Below, one piece after another: positions 7,555 through 17,362 of a stretch of DNA of 39,578 nucleotides; the first letter of the stretch is position 1, and each line of letters starts with the position of its first letter. Under the pieces are notes generated by a model. It was given only the letters and a program-made list of their open reading frames with translations. It was not told the DNA's origin and did no database searches. Location: the NCBI GenBank assembly GCA_009379975.1, contig WHSS01000017.1, positions 1 to 39,578 of the forward strand. The letters run 5' to 3'. A program made the position numbers and the translations under genes. This stretch comes from Actinophytocola sp. GTDB lineage: Bacteria; Actinomycetota; Actinomycetes; Mycobacteriales; Pseudonocardiaceae.

Positions 7555-8624
7555 GCGTGATGACCTCCCACACCCTGGCCTTCACCGACGAGGCCGCTCG
7601 GGACGTCTCCCAGACCGGCGGCAAGGGCGCCGGCCTGGCCGAGATGACCGGAGCCGGCCTCCCGGTCGCTCCCGGCTTCGTAGTCACCGCGTCCGCCTAC
7701 CACGACTTCCTCGACGCCAACGACCTGCGCACGGAGATCGCCGAGCTGCTGGCCAGCGGCGCCGACGTCACGACCATCGAGGCGCACATGTCCGAGCGGC
7801 TCGCGAGCACGACCTTCCCGGCCGCGATCGAGGAGCAGGTGCGCGTGCAGTACGCCGCACTCTGCGACCAGGTCGGGCTGGCCAATGTGCCGGTCGCCGT
7901 CCGGTCCAGCGCGACGGCCGAGGACTCTGCCGGCAACAGCTTCGCCGGCGAGTTCGAGACCTGGGTCGACGTGGCCGGCGCGGACAGCGTCGTCGAGCAC
8001 GTGCTGCGCTGCTACGCCAGCGTCTTCACCGGCCGCGTCCTCGACTACGCGATCGAGCGGGGCATCGACCTCGCCGACGTCGAGATGGCTGTGGTGGTGC
8101 AGAAGACAGTGCGGGCCCGCGCAGCCGGGGTGATGTTCACCCTGGACCCGATCTCCGGCGACCGCTCCCGCATCGTCCTGGAGGCGAGCTGGGGCCTGGG
8201 CCTCGCCGTCGTCGGCGGAGAAGTCAACCCCGATCGCTACGTCGTCGCGAAAGTGGGAATGGCCATCGTCGAGCAGATCGCGGGCGACAAGCATCTCGAG
8301 TACCGCGACGGCCACGGCACGACCGAGGTCGCGCCGGAGCGACGTACGCAGCTCTGCCTCACCGACGAGGAGGTCCTTGCCCTGGCGACCCTGGGCAAGC
8401 AGATCGAGAAGCACAACGGCTGCCCGCAGGACATCGAGTTCGCCGTGGACGAGGACCTGCCCAAGGGCGCCAACATCATCCTCCTCCAGTGCCGCCCCGA
8501 GACCGTGTGGGGCGCAGTCCAGCGCAAGCCGGTCTTCGACTCCGGCGCGGGCGTCATGTCGTGGATCACCGGGACCATCAGCGGCGCCACGTCGACACCA
8601 AAAGACCGCCACTCCCATGGCTGA
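7551..8624 (+). CDS. PEP synthase-like ATP-binding subunit (PpsB-like)
   Basis: This 357-residue protein matches the N-terminal nucleotide-binding domain of PEP synthase and pyruvate phosphate dikinase. It shows GGKGAGLAEMTGAGLPVAPGF, VAVRSSATAEDSAGNSFAGE, the GVMFTLDP loop, and the closing QDIEFAV..ILLQCRPETVW. It would phosphorylate the His of the preceding subunit from ATP. The two subunits together equal a PEP synthase without its pyruvate domain. It overlaps the preceding gene by ATGA and runs eight bases into the CoA ligase gene, so the products are likely made together. Two-step phosphoryl transfer through His is family knowledge; the acceptor here is inferred. Confidence 0.9.
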   Translation: MSVMTSHTLAFTDEAARDVSQTGGKGAGLAEMTGAGLPVAPGFVVTASAYHDFLDANDLRTEIAELLASGADVTTIEAHMSERLASTTFPAAIEEQVRVQYAALCDQVGLANVPVAVRSSATAEDSAGNSFAGEFETWVDVAGADSVVEHVLRCYASVFTGRVLDYAIERGIDLADVEMAVVVQKTVRARAAGVMFTLDPISGDRSRIVLEASWGLGLAVVGGEVNPDRYVVAKVGMAIVEQIAGDKHLEYRDGHGTTEVAPERRTQLCLTDEEVLALATLGKQIEKHNGCPQDIEFAVDEDLPKGANIILLQCRPETVWGAVQRKPVFDSGAGVMSWITGTISGATSTPKDRHSHG

Positions 8625-10623
8625 CGCGTACAGCGACCGCCCGACCGAGCCGCGCCTGCTCACCGCACCTGTGGCGGACGTGCTCGAAACCACCCGGATC
8701 GGCGCGTACGTCGCCTGGCTCGCCGAGAACCGCGGCCTGTCGTTCCCCGACTACCGAGCGCTGTGGCAGTGGTCCGTCGACGACCTCGACGGCTTCTGGT
8801 CCTCAATCTGGGACTTCGTTGGCGTGCGGGCACACCGCCCCTACGACGCGGTGCTGCGGAATCGCGTCATGCCCGGCGCGGAATGGTTCCCCGGAGCCCT
8901 GCTCAACTACGCCGAGCACTCTCTGGGCCTGCCCGAGGACGCCGACAGCGTCGCCGTCGTGGCGCACTCGCAGACCCGGCAGCCGATCACGCTGACCTTC
9001 GGCCACCTCACCGAGCAGGTGACGCAGGCCAGCAGCGCCCTGAGGCGGCTCGGCGTCGGCCGCGGCGACCGCGTCGTGGCCTACCTCCCCAACATCCCCG
9101 AGACTCTGGTGGCCTTCCTCGCTACCGCAAGCCTCGGCGCAGTGTGGTCCAGCTGCGCACCGGAGTTCGGTGCGAGCAGCATCGTCGAGCGGTTCGGCCA
9201 GGTGCAGCCCAAGGTCCTGCTGGCCGTCCCCGGATACGTCTACGGCGACAAGCCGATCAGCCGGGTGACCGAGGTCGCTGAGGTGCGCGCCGGGCTGCCC
9301 ACGCTCGAGCACGTCATCGGCGTCAGCTACGGCGACGGCCAGGTCGAGGACGCGCTCAACTGGTCGGAGCTCCTGGCCGCTGAGGATCCGTCGACCCCGC
9401 TCGAGTTCGAGCCGGTACCGTTCAATCACCCCCTCTACGTCCTGTTCAGCTCAGGCACGACCGGTAAGCCCAAGGCGATCGTGCACGGGCACGGCGGCAT
9501 GCTCTTGGAGCAGTCCAAGACGCTCCTGCTTCACTACGACCTCGGCCCCGGCGACAGGATGCTCTGGTTCTCCACGACCGCCTGGATGATGTGGAACGTC
9601 CTTGTCGCCACCCTCCTGACGCGTGCCTCCATCGTGATGATCGACGGCAACCCTACGTACCCCGACGTGCGGAACCAGTGGCGACTGGCCGAGCAGACCC
9701 AGCCCACGCTCATGGGCGTGAGTCCGGGCTACCTGATGGCGTCACGGCGAGAGGGGGTCCAGCCGACTCGGGAATTCGACCTCTCGTCGGTCCGCCAGCT
9801 CGGTGCCGCGGGCCGCCCGCTTCCCGTCGAGGGCTTCGAGTGGGTGCACGAGCAGTTCGGCGACCACGTCCTTCTCAACGTCGGCAGCGGCGGCACAGAT
9901 GTCGCCACCGGCATCGTGCAGGGCAACCCGTGGCTCCCGGTGTGGTCGGGCGAGATGTCCGGACCGAGCCTCGGCGTCGCGGCAGCAGCTTTCGACCCCG
10001 ACGGCACGCAGGTCGTTGGCGAGCTCGGCGAGCTGGTGATCCGGCAGCCGATGCCCTCCATGCCGGTCGGATTCTGGGGCGACGACGACGGCAGCCTCTA
10101 CCGATCGGCGTACTTCGACACCTACCCCGGCGTGTGGCGCCACGGCGACTGGATCCGCTTCAACGACAACGGCAGCTGCGTCATCACCGGACGCTCCGAC
10201 GCAACCCTCAACCGAGGCGGCGTACGCATCGGCACCGCCGAGTTCTACCGCGTGCTCGACGAGCTCGACGAGGTGGCAGACAGCCTCGTAATCCACCTCG
10301 AGGACCGCCACGGCGGCAACGGCGAACTGATCCTGTTCGTCGTGCCCAGCGCCGGCCTCACACTGGACCACGATCTCCGCGCCACGATCCGTCACACCCT
10401 GCGCACGTCCTTATCGCCGCGCCACGTCCCCGACCTGATCGAGGGCGTGCACGCCATCCCGCACACGCGCACGGGCAAGAAGCTCGAAGTCCCCATCAAA
10501 CGAATCTTCCAGGGCGCTGGAGCCGCCGACGTCGTCAAGGTGGACGCACTCGCGGACGCCTCCGCGCTCGACGACTACATCGACTTGGCGCGCGACCGTC
10601 GCGCCGCGGAAAGGACAGCATGA
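8617..10623 (+). CDS. acetoacetyl-CoA synthetase family ligase
   Basis: This 668-residue adenylate-forming ligase makes a 3-oxoacyl-CoA from acid, ATP and CoA. It has the AMP-binding P-loop LFSSGTTGKPKAIVHGHGG, the WMMWN and GGTDV stretches typical of acetoacetyl-CoA synthetases, the hinge ITGRSDATLNRGGVRIGTAEFY, and the C-terminal TGKKLEVPIKRI with the catalytic Lys. The length is normal for the family. Following a carboxylase, it would activate a newly formed 3-oxo acid such as acetoacetate or an aroylacetate, ready for thiolysis. No thiolase gene is present in the window. Start ATG 8617 lies inside the end of the preceding gene; the stop overlaps the next start. Confidence 0.92.
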   Translation: MADAYSDRPTEPRLLTAPVADVLETTRIGAYVAWLAENRGLSFPDYRALWQWSVDDLDGFWSSIWDFVGVRAHRPYDAVLRNRVMPGAEWFPGALLNYAEHSLGLPEDADSVAVVAHSQTRQPITLTFGHLTEQVTQASSALRRLGVGRGDRVVAYLPNIPETLVAFLATASLGAVWSSCAPEFGASSIVERFGQVQPKVLLAVPGYVYGDKPISRVTEVAEVRAGLPTLEHVIGVSYGDGQVEDALNWSELLAAEDPSTPLEFEPVPFNHPLYVLFSSGTTGKPKAIVHGHGGMLLEQSKTLLLHYDLGPGDRMLWFSTTAWMMWNVLVATLLTRASIVMIDGNPTYPDVRNQWRLAEQTQPTLMGVSPGYLMASRREGVQPTREFDLSSVRQLGAAGRPLPVEGFEWVHEQFGDHVLLNVGSGGTDVATGIVQGNPWLPVWSGEMSGPSLGVAAAAFDPDGTQVVGELGELVIRQPMPSMPVGFWGDDDGSLYRSAYFDTYPGVWRHGDWIRFNDNGSCVITGRSDATLNRGGVRIGTAEFYRVLDELDEVADSLVIHLEDRHGGNGELILFVVPSAGLTLDHDLRATIRHTLRTSLSPRHVPDLIEGVHAIPHTRTGKKLEVPIKRIFQGAGAADVVKVDALADASALDDYIDLARDRRAAERTA

Positions 10624-11513
10624 CCACCCGCTACGAGCCGGCCATCGACGTCGACTCGATTGTCGCCCTGGACGTCCACACACACGTCGAGGCCGATGAC
10701 CACCACCACACGGCCCTCGACCAGGAGCTCCTCGACGCGTCGGCGAAGTACTTCAAGTCCGGAGACAACCGCACGCCGACCGTCGACGACCTCGCGGACT
10801 ACTACCGGGCCCGCAACATGGCGGCAGTCATCTTCACCGTCGACGCGACCACCGGCATCGGCCACAAGGGAATCTCGAGCGAGGAAATCGCGGAGACAGC
10901 GGCGCGCCACAACGACGTGCTGATTCCGTTCGGGTCGGTTGACCCGCACGCCCCCGACGCGGTCGAACTGGCGCGGCGCCTGATCGTGGAACACGGCGTA
11001 CGCGGCCTCAAGTTCCACCCAAGCCTGCAGGCTTTCCAGCCCAACGACCCCGCGTTCTACCCGATCTACGAAGTCCTGCAGGAACTCGGCGTCGTCGCGC
11101 TCTTCCACACCGGGCAGACGGGCATCGGCGGCGGATTGCCGGGTGGACGCGGGATCAAACTCCGGCTGTCCGACCCCATGCTTCTCGACGACGTCGCGGC
11201 CGACTTCCCCCAGCTCCAGATCATCATGGCCCACCCCTCGGTGCCTTGGGTCGACTCGGCGATCTCAATCGCCACCCACAAGGCCAACGTCTTCATCGAC
11301 CTCTCCGGCTGGTCCCCGAAGTACTTCCCGCCGCAGCTCGTGCGGATGGCCAACACCCTGCTCAAACACAAGGTGCTCTTCGGATCGGACTACCCGGTGA
11401 TCAACCCCGACCGCTGGATGACCGACTTCGAGGCCCTCGACATCAAGCCCGACGTACGCCCGCTGATCATCAAGGACAACGCTGTACGCCTGCTCGGGCT
11501 CGGCGGCGCATGA
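10620..11513 (+). CDS. amidohydrolase-2 family TIM-barrel hydrolase/decarboxylase
   Basis: This 297-residue protein belongs to the metal-dependent amidohydrolase-2 group (ACMSD, resorcylate decarboxylase and lactonase relatives). The first strand carries the HxH metal motif as DVHTHVEADDHHH, with extra histidines. Later marks are GLKFHPSLQAF, LFHTGQTG, IIMAHPSVPWV and the C-terminal VLFGSDYPVINPDRWM with the metal-site Asp. Members hydrolyse C-N, C-O or C-C bonds or decarboxylate aromatic acids, so the reaction cannot be named. As the last intact gene of the carboxylase operon it may process the substrate upstream or remove a side product. It is coupled at both ends by ATGA overlaps. Confidence 0.85.
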   Translation: MTTRYEPAIDVDSIVALDVHTHVEADDHHHTALDQELLDASAKYFKSGDNRTPTVDDLADYYRARNMAAVIFTVDATTGIGHKGISSEEIAETAARHNDVLIPFGSVDPHAPDAVELARRLIVEHGVRGLKFHPSLQAFQPNDPAFYPIYEVLQELGVVALFHTGQTGIGGGLPGGRGIKLRLSDPMLLDDVAADFPQLQIIMAHPSVPWVDSAISIATHKANVFIDLSGWSPKYFPPQLVRMANTLLKHKVLFGSDYPVINPDRWMTDFEALDIKPDVRPLIIKDNAVRLLGLGGA

Positions 11514-12060
11514 ACACGCGAGACCGGCGATCGCGGGAAGGAAAGTCAGCCGTCGTGACCGGTGCCGAGGCCGGGCTCGGCGCGAGATCGCGCTAGCCTA
11601 CGCCCGCCGTGGAGCCGGCGTCGTCGTCGGGGACATCGACGACGGTGCAGCCGAGGCGACCGTCCACCTCATCGCCGAGGAGGGAGGGGCGGCCATCGCC
11701 TGCCACGCGGACGTCACTGACCCCCAGGACGCGATCCGGGTGGTCACCCTGGCACGGAAGACCTACGGCGGACTCGACATCGCGTGCAACAACGCGGGCA
11801 TCGCGTCACCTGCCAACCCCGTCGCCGAGGTGCCGCTCGATGTCTGGCGCCGCACGCTGTCGGTCGATCTGGACGGCGTCTTCCACGGCATACAGGCACA
11901 GATCCCGGCCATGACCGCCTGCGGAGGCGGTGTCATCGTGAACATCGCCTCGATTACCGGGGCCGCTTCCGATGCGGGACCTGAAGTCAAGACCTACCGG
12001 ATGGAGCCGCCCGATGGTGAGCCGCAAATTCCCCTTGACAGAAGCCAGTTCTGCAGATAA
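11510..12060 (+). pseudogene. short-chain dehydrogenase/reductase, frameshifted and truncated
   Basis: The gene begins in overlap with the amidohydrolase stop and encodes an SDR N-terminus (GKSAVVTGAEAGLG). At about base 11581 one base appears missing: GGC-GCG-AGA stands where GGC-CGC-GAG would restore GREIALAYARRG. The other frame then continues as a good SDR through VVGDIDD, the NNAG motif in ACNNAGIASP, and VNIASITG. After about 11975 the family match ends, before the catalytic YxxxK, and the frame runs into the promoter region of the next operon with a stop at 12060. It is inactive because of both defects. It was probably the last gene of the carboxylase operon, perhaps an alcohol dehydrogenase feeding it a ketone. 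Confidence 0.85.
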
Positions 12061-12063
12061 GAA
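12035..12063 (+). promoter_or_regulatory. probable sigma-70-type promoter of the phthalate-type operon
   Basis: TTGACA (12035-12040) is followed after 17 bases by TAAGAA (12058-12063), good -35 and -10 elements. They lie about 110 bp before the GTG start of the aldolase gene at 12175. The following bases (AAGAATATGTGG) resemble the left half of the inverted repeat at 1440-1472, so a related regulator might act here; that part is weak. The promoter sits just past the point where the broken SDR loses homology. Confidence 0.55.
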
Positions 12064-12174
12064 TATGTGGTAAGGTGACCACCGACACACCGATGCCGCC
12101 GCGGATTAGGGAGCAGATTTCGTGCAGATGCAACGCCACGCAGAGGTCTCGACGAGCGTCATACCGGAGTCCGC

Positions 12175-13158
12175 GTGATCGCCGCCGACGAGATCACCGG
12201 CCTGTACGGGATCATCCCCACGCCGGCCCGACCGGGCGCCGACCGCCTCGACGCGCGCGAGACCGTCGACGTCGACGAGACGGCGCGCCTGATCGACCAG
12301 CTGATCCGTGACGGCGCCTCGGGCATCATCGCGCTGGGGACGACCGGCGAGTGCGCGACCCTGAGCGAGGAGGACTTCGACGTCGCGGTGCGCACGGTCG
12401 TAGAGGCTGCCGACCGTCGGGTGCCGACCTTCGTGGGCGCGACCGGGCTCGGCGGGCATGCCACCGCCCGGCGGCTGCGGACCGTGGCACAGGCCGGCGC
12501 CACTGGCACCCTGCTCGGACTCCCGATGTGGCAGCCGCTGACCACCGCGATGGCGGTGGACTACTACGCCCAGGTCAGCGAGGCCTTCCCCGACCTGGCG
12601 GTGATGGTCTACGCCAATGCCCGGGCGTTCCGCTACGCCTTCCCACTGGGGTTCTGGGAGGGGGTGCGGGCCACGGCGCCTACCGTCACCTCCGCCAAGG
12701 TCTCGCAGGCACCCGAGCTGGAGCGGATGCACGAGGTCACCGGCGGAGGCGTGCACTTCATGCCCATGGACATGCGGGTCCACGAATTCGCCCAGCGCGC
12801 GCCCGCCACCACGACGGCGTGCTGGGCCACCGCCGCCGGGATGGGGCCTGAGCCCTCACTGGCCCTGCTCGACGCGCTGGCGCGCGGCGACGCGGCGGCC
12901 ACGGCGGCGGCCGCCGCCAACATCGCCTGGGCCAACGAGCCGGTGGCACCACTGATCTCCGACCCCGAGCTCTTCGCCTCCTACAACATTCAGGTCGAGA
13001 AGGCGCGGATCGCCGCCGCGGGCTACTGCACCCCGGGCCCGGTGCGCTCGCCGTATGCTCACCTCCCTGAGGAGTACGCGACCGCCTGCCGCGAGTGCGG
13101 CGAGCGCTGGCGCGAGCTGCGCACCCGGCTGGCCGCGCCGGGGGTGAGCGGCGCGTGA
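12175..13158 (+). CDS. hydratase-aldolase of the DHDPS superfamily (NahE/PhdJ type)
   Basis: This 327-residue class I aldolase has the GTTGECATLSEEDF stretch of the pyruvate-binding site and Schiff-base Lys175 (VTSAKVSQ). The segments LGLPMWQPLTTAMAVDYYAQVSEAF and VMVYANARAFRY follow the pattern of trans-o-hydroxybenzylidenepyruvate and carboxybenzalpyruvate hydratase-aldolases. Those enzymes cut an aryl-CH=CH-CO-COOH side chain into an aromatic aldehyde plus pyruvate. The start is GTG 12175, with GGAG five bases upstream. It is the first gene of the operon and overlaps the next by GTGA. The aldehyde dehydrogenase three genes on would oxidise the product. The exact aldehyde, perhaps 2-carboxybenzaldehyde, is inferred. 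Confidence 0.85.
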   Translation: MIAADEITGLYGIIPTPARPGADRLDARETVDVDETARLIDQLIRDGASGIIALGTTGECATLSEEDFDVAVRTVVEAADRRVPTFVGATGLGGHATARRLRTVAQAGATGTLLGLPMWQPLTTAMAVDYYAQVSEAFPDLAVMVYANARAFRYAFPLGFWEGVRATAPTVTSAKVSQAPELERMHEVTGGGVHFMPMDMRVHEFAQRAPATTTACWATAAGMGPEPSLALLDALARGDAAATAAAAANIAWANEPVAPLISDPELFASYNIQVEKARIAAAGYCTPGPVRSPYAHLPEEYATACRECGERWRELRTRLAAPGVSGA

Positions 13159-14153
13159 GCCGACGTCGTCTTCAGGTCAGCTGCGCCGGGCACCTCTCCG
13201 ATCGGGTTCAGGACCTGTACGCCGGTGAGGTGGAGCCCGAGGGCATCGACCTGCACTACCTGCCCTTCTCGCCGGCCGAGGCGTTCCGCCGGCTACTGCG
13301 TGGTGAGTTCCACGCGGGCGAGATGTCGCTGTCGACCTACATCGTCACGGTCTCGCGCGGCCAGCAGGACTTCGTGGCCCTCCCCGTGTTCCCGTCGCGG
13401 ACCTTCCGGCACGGGGCGATCTACGTGCGCGCCGACGGCGAGGTCCGGGAGCCGCGCGACCTCGTGGGCCGCCGGGTGGGCGTGCCTGAGTACCAGATGA
13501 CCGCGGCCGTGTGGGTGCGCGGACTCCTCCAGCACGACTACGACGTCGCCCCGGCCGACGTCGCGTGGGTGACCGGGGGGCTGCGCGACCCCGGCCGCAC
13601 CGGACTGGTCGAGATTGACGTCCCGGGCGTGGAGATCACCCGGGAGGCCGAGCGCACCCTCGACGAGCTACTGGTGCGCGGTGAGGTCGACGCCATCGTG
13701 GCGCCCCAGGCTCCGCCGTCGTTCCACGATGGCGACGGAGCCGTGATACGGCTCTTCGCCGACCCCGCCTCGGTCGAACGGGAGTACTTCCGCTCCACCG
13801 GGCTGTTCCCGATCATGCACACCGTCGTCGTGCGCCGCGCCCTCTACGACGAGCACCCCTGGGTGGCGACCAGCCTGTTCGACGCCTTCGACCTCGCCAA
13901 GCAGCGGGCCATGACCCGGCTGCAGAGCCGCGAGCCGCTGCCCGTGAGCCTCCCCTGGCTGCAGGCGGAGATCGACGCCACCCTCGACCTGATGGGCCCC
14001 GATTTCTGGCCCTACGGGTTTGCGGCCAACGAGGCCGTCCTGCAGGCCGCGTGCACCTACGTGGCCGAGCAGGGTCTCGCCGAGCGAGCGGTCGACCCGC
14101 GGGAACTGTTCGCCCCGACCGTGCTCGACCGTGAGGGAGCGCGAGCCCTGTGA
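13155..14153 (+). CDS. 4,5-dihydroxyphthalate decarboxylase-like protein
   Basis: This 332-residue protein has the periplasmic-binding-protein-like fold of the Pht5 decarboxylase family. Marks are the early LSDRVQDLYAGEVEPEGIDL, the FHAGEMSLSTYI segment, FPSRTFRHGAIYVR, GRRVGVPEYQMTAAVWVRG and DFWPYGFAANE. It has no signal peptide, so it is cytoplasmic and not a transporter component. In the known family it converts 4,5-dihydroxyphthalate to protocatechuate. It sits directly before a Pht4-like dehydrogenase with GTGA overlaps on both sides, which fits. A class II aldolase-type decarboxylase also occurs in the cluster, so either may act on the ring and the other elsewhere. Confidence 0.85.
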   Translation: MSRRRLQVSCAGHLSDRVQDLYAGEVEPEGIDLHYLPFSPAEAFRRLLRGEFHAGEMSLSTYIVTVSRGQQDFVALPVFPSRTFRHGAIYVRADGEVREPRDLVGRRVGVPEYQMTAAVWVRGLLQHDYDVAPADVAWVTGGLRDPGRTGLVEIDVPGVEITREAERTLDELLVRGEVDAIVAPQAPPSFHDGDGAVIRLFADPASVEREYFRSTGLFPIMHTVVVRRALYDEHPWVATSLFDAFDLAKQRAMTRLQSREPLPVSLPWLQAEIDATLDLMGPDFWPYGFAANEAVLQAACTYVAEQGLAERAVDPRELFAPTVLDREGARAL

Positions 14154-15397
14154 GTTCGATGAGTTCTGCGAGCCAGACCCGAGTACGGATCGGCGTGGTC
14201 GGCCTCGGTGGCGCGACGATGCAGCTGCTGCCGAGCATCGTGGCCGACGAGCGGGTGGTGATCGCCGGTGTGGTCGACGCCGACGAGCGCGCGCGCCGCG
14301 ACTTCGCCGACGACTTCGCCGTGCCCGCCCACGAGTCGGTTGAGGCGCTCGCGGCCGATCCGGGCGTCGACGTGGTCTACCTCGCGACGCCGCACGCGCT
14401 GCATGCCGACCAGGCCGTGGCGGCGCTGGCACAGGGCACCCACGTGCTCGTCGAGAAGCCGCTCAGCCTCACCGTGGCGGACTGCCTGCGCGTGGTGGAG
14501 GCAAGCCGGGCCAGCGGCGCTCACGTGGTCGTCGGGCACACTCATGCCTTCGACCGCCCGGTCCGCGCGCTGCGCGACCTCCTCGACGTCGGCGACCTCG
14601 GCGAGGTCGCGATGATCACCAGCTGCAACTACGGCAGCTTCCTCTATCGACCCCGCCGGCCCGAGGAGCTTGACACCCGACTCGGCGGCGGCATCGTGTT
14701 CAACCAGGTGCCGCACCAGGTCGACCTGGTCCGGCTGCTCGGCGGGGGTCTGGTGCGCTCGGTGCGCTCAAGCGCCTTTGTGCTCGATCCGTCCCGCCCC
14801 ACCGAGGGCAGTCACACCACGTTCCTCGACTTCGAGGGCGGCGCCGCGGCCAGCCTGGTCTACAGCGGCTACGACCGGTTCGACACCGACGAGCTGACCG
14901 GCTGGATCGACGAGAACGGCGCCCCGCGCCGACCCGATCACGGCTCCGCGAGTCGCGCGCTGCGGGCCCTGCCGTCGCCGGCCGACGAGCCGGCGCTGAA
15001 GGCCGCCCGCGGCTACCAAAGGGGCTGGACCCCACCGATTGCCGACGGCCACCAGCACCCCCACTTCGGGCTGCTGCTGGTCAGCTGCGAGCGCGCCGAC
15101 GTGCGAGTCGGCCCGTCCGGCCTGCAGGTTTACGACATCGACGGCATGCGGAAGGTGCCGGTCGAGCCGGTCGCGGCGGTGCCCGACAAGACCGCCGTGC
15201 TCGACGACCTCTACCGCGCCGTCGTGCTCCATGAGCCGTCGGCGCACGACGCCGCCTGGGGCGCCGCGACCGTCGAGGTGTGCGAGGCGATCGTCGCCTC
15301 GTCGCGCGAGCGCCGCGAGATCACCCTCGCCCACCAGGTGCCGCTGCGCCGACCGGCCGTGCCCGTGCCCCAGGACCCCGCGGCACAGGGCGCCTGA
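14150..15397 (+). CDS. Gfo/Idh/MocA oxidoreductase, probable dihydrodiol dehydrogenase (Pht4-like)
   Basis: This 415-residue NAD(P)-dependent oxidoreductase has a Rossmann N-terminus (IGVVGLGGATMQLLPSI), the EKP motif of the family (HVLVEKPLSLTVADC), and a C-terminal domain containing GGGIVFNQVPHQVDLVRLLGG. Length and architecture match 4,5-dihydroxy-4,5-dihydrophthalate dehydrogenase (Pht4). It would aromatise the cis-dihydrodiol produced by the Rieske dioxygenase encoded 9 kb downstream. The GTG start at 14150 overlaps the decarboxylase stop; an ATG nine bases later is an alternative. The family is broad and includes sugar dehydrogenases, so the substrate rests on the neighbours. Confidence 0.83.
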   Translation: MSSMSSASQTRVRIGVVGLGGATMQLLPSIVADERVVIAGVVDADERARRDFADDFAVPAHESVEALAADPGVDVVYLATPHALHADQAVAALAQGTHVLVEKPLSLTVADCLRVVEASRASGAHVVVGHTHAFDRPVRALRDLLDVGDLGEVAMITSCNYGSFLYRPRRPEELDTRLGGGIVFNQVPHQVDLVRLLGGGLVRSVRSSAFVLDPSRPTEGSHTTFLDFEGGAAASLVYSGYDRFDTDELTGWIDENGAPRRPDHGSASRALRALPSPADEPALKAARGYQRGWTPPIADGHQHPHFGLLLVSCERADVRVGPSGLQVYDIDGMRKVPVEPVAAVPDKTAVLDDLYRAVVLHEPSAHDAAWGAATVEVCEAIVASSRERREITLAHQVPLRRPAVPVPQDPAAQGA

Positions 15398-15442
15398 GCC
15401 CCACCCACCGAGAACGCCGAGACCCGAGACAGAAGGAACCCG

Positions 15443-16963
<1,521 letters not shown>

Positions 16964-16973
16964 GGGGCCGGCG

Positions 16974-17270
16974 ATGCTGCACCACGTCATCTGCCTGCGC
17001 TTTGAGGACGGCACCAGCGACGAGCAAGTCCAGCAACTGATGGACGGGCTGATGGGTCTGCGCGGCGAGATCGACACCATCCGCTCAATGCGGATGGGCA
17101 AGGACCTGGGTATCCGCCCCGACAACTTCGAGTTCGCCTCGCTCATCGAATTCGACGACGAGGCCGGCTACCTGGAGTTCCGCGACCATCCCGCTCACCA
17201 GCAGGTCGTGCGCGACTACATCCGTCCGATCATCGCCGAGCGCGCCGGGGTGGTCTTCCTCGGGCCCTGA
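16974..17270 (+). CDS. Dabb (stress-responsive A/B barrel) domain protein
   Basis: This 98-residue protein has the dimeric alpha/beta-barrel pattern: MLHHVICLRFEDGTSDEQV, a helix with LMDGLMGLRG, the strand FEFASLIEFDDEAGYLEF, and HPAHQQVVRDYIRPII. Such proteins often appear in aromatic clusters and may be small cyclases, isomerases or binding proteins; no catalytic residue can be assigned here. It follows the aldehyde dehydrogenase by ten bases, with GAGG before ATG 16974, so it belongs to the same operon. Confidence 0.8.
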   Translation: MLHHVICLRFEDGTSDEQVQQLMDGLMGLRGEIDTIRSMRMGKDLGIRPDNFEFASLIEFDDEAGYLEFRDHPAHQQVVRDYIRPIIAERAGVVFLGP

Positions 17271-17362
17271 CCCGCGTCGCCCCACCCGCCAGAGCGATTG
17301 CCCGCCCAGACCTTCCGCACCACCAGTTCCGCTCGATCCAGCCCAACCCGGAGGAAAACACA

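Noticed and set aside
5716-8624. True PEP synthase or pyruvate phosphate dikinase split in two
   Set aside because: No PEP/pyruvate-binding TIM barrel is present in either subunit.
7146-8693. 515-codon minus-strand open frame opposite the PEP-synthase-like genes
   Set aside because: The sense strand carries two well-motifed enzymes with overlapping starts; the antisense product has no recognisable domain.
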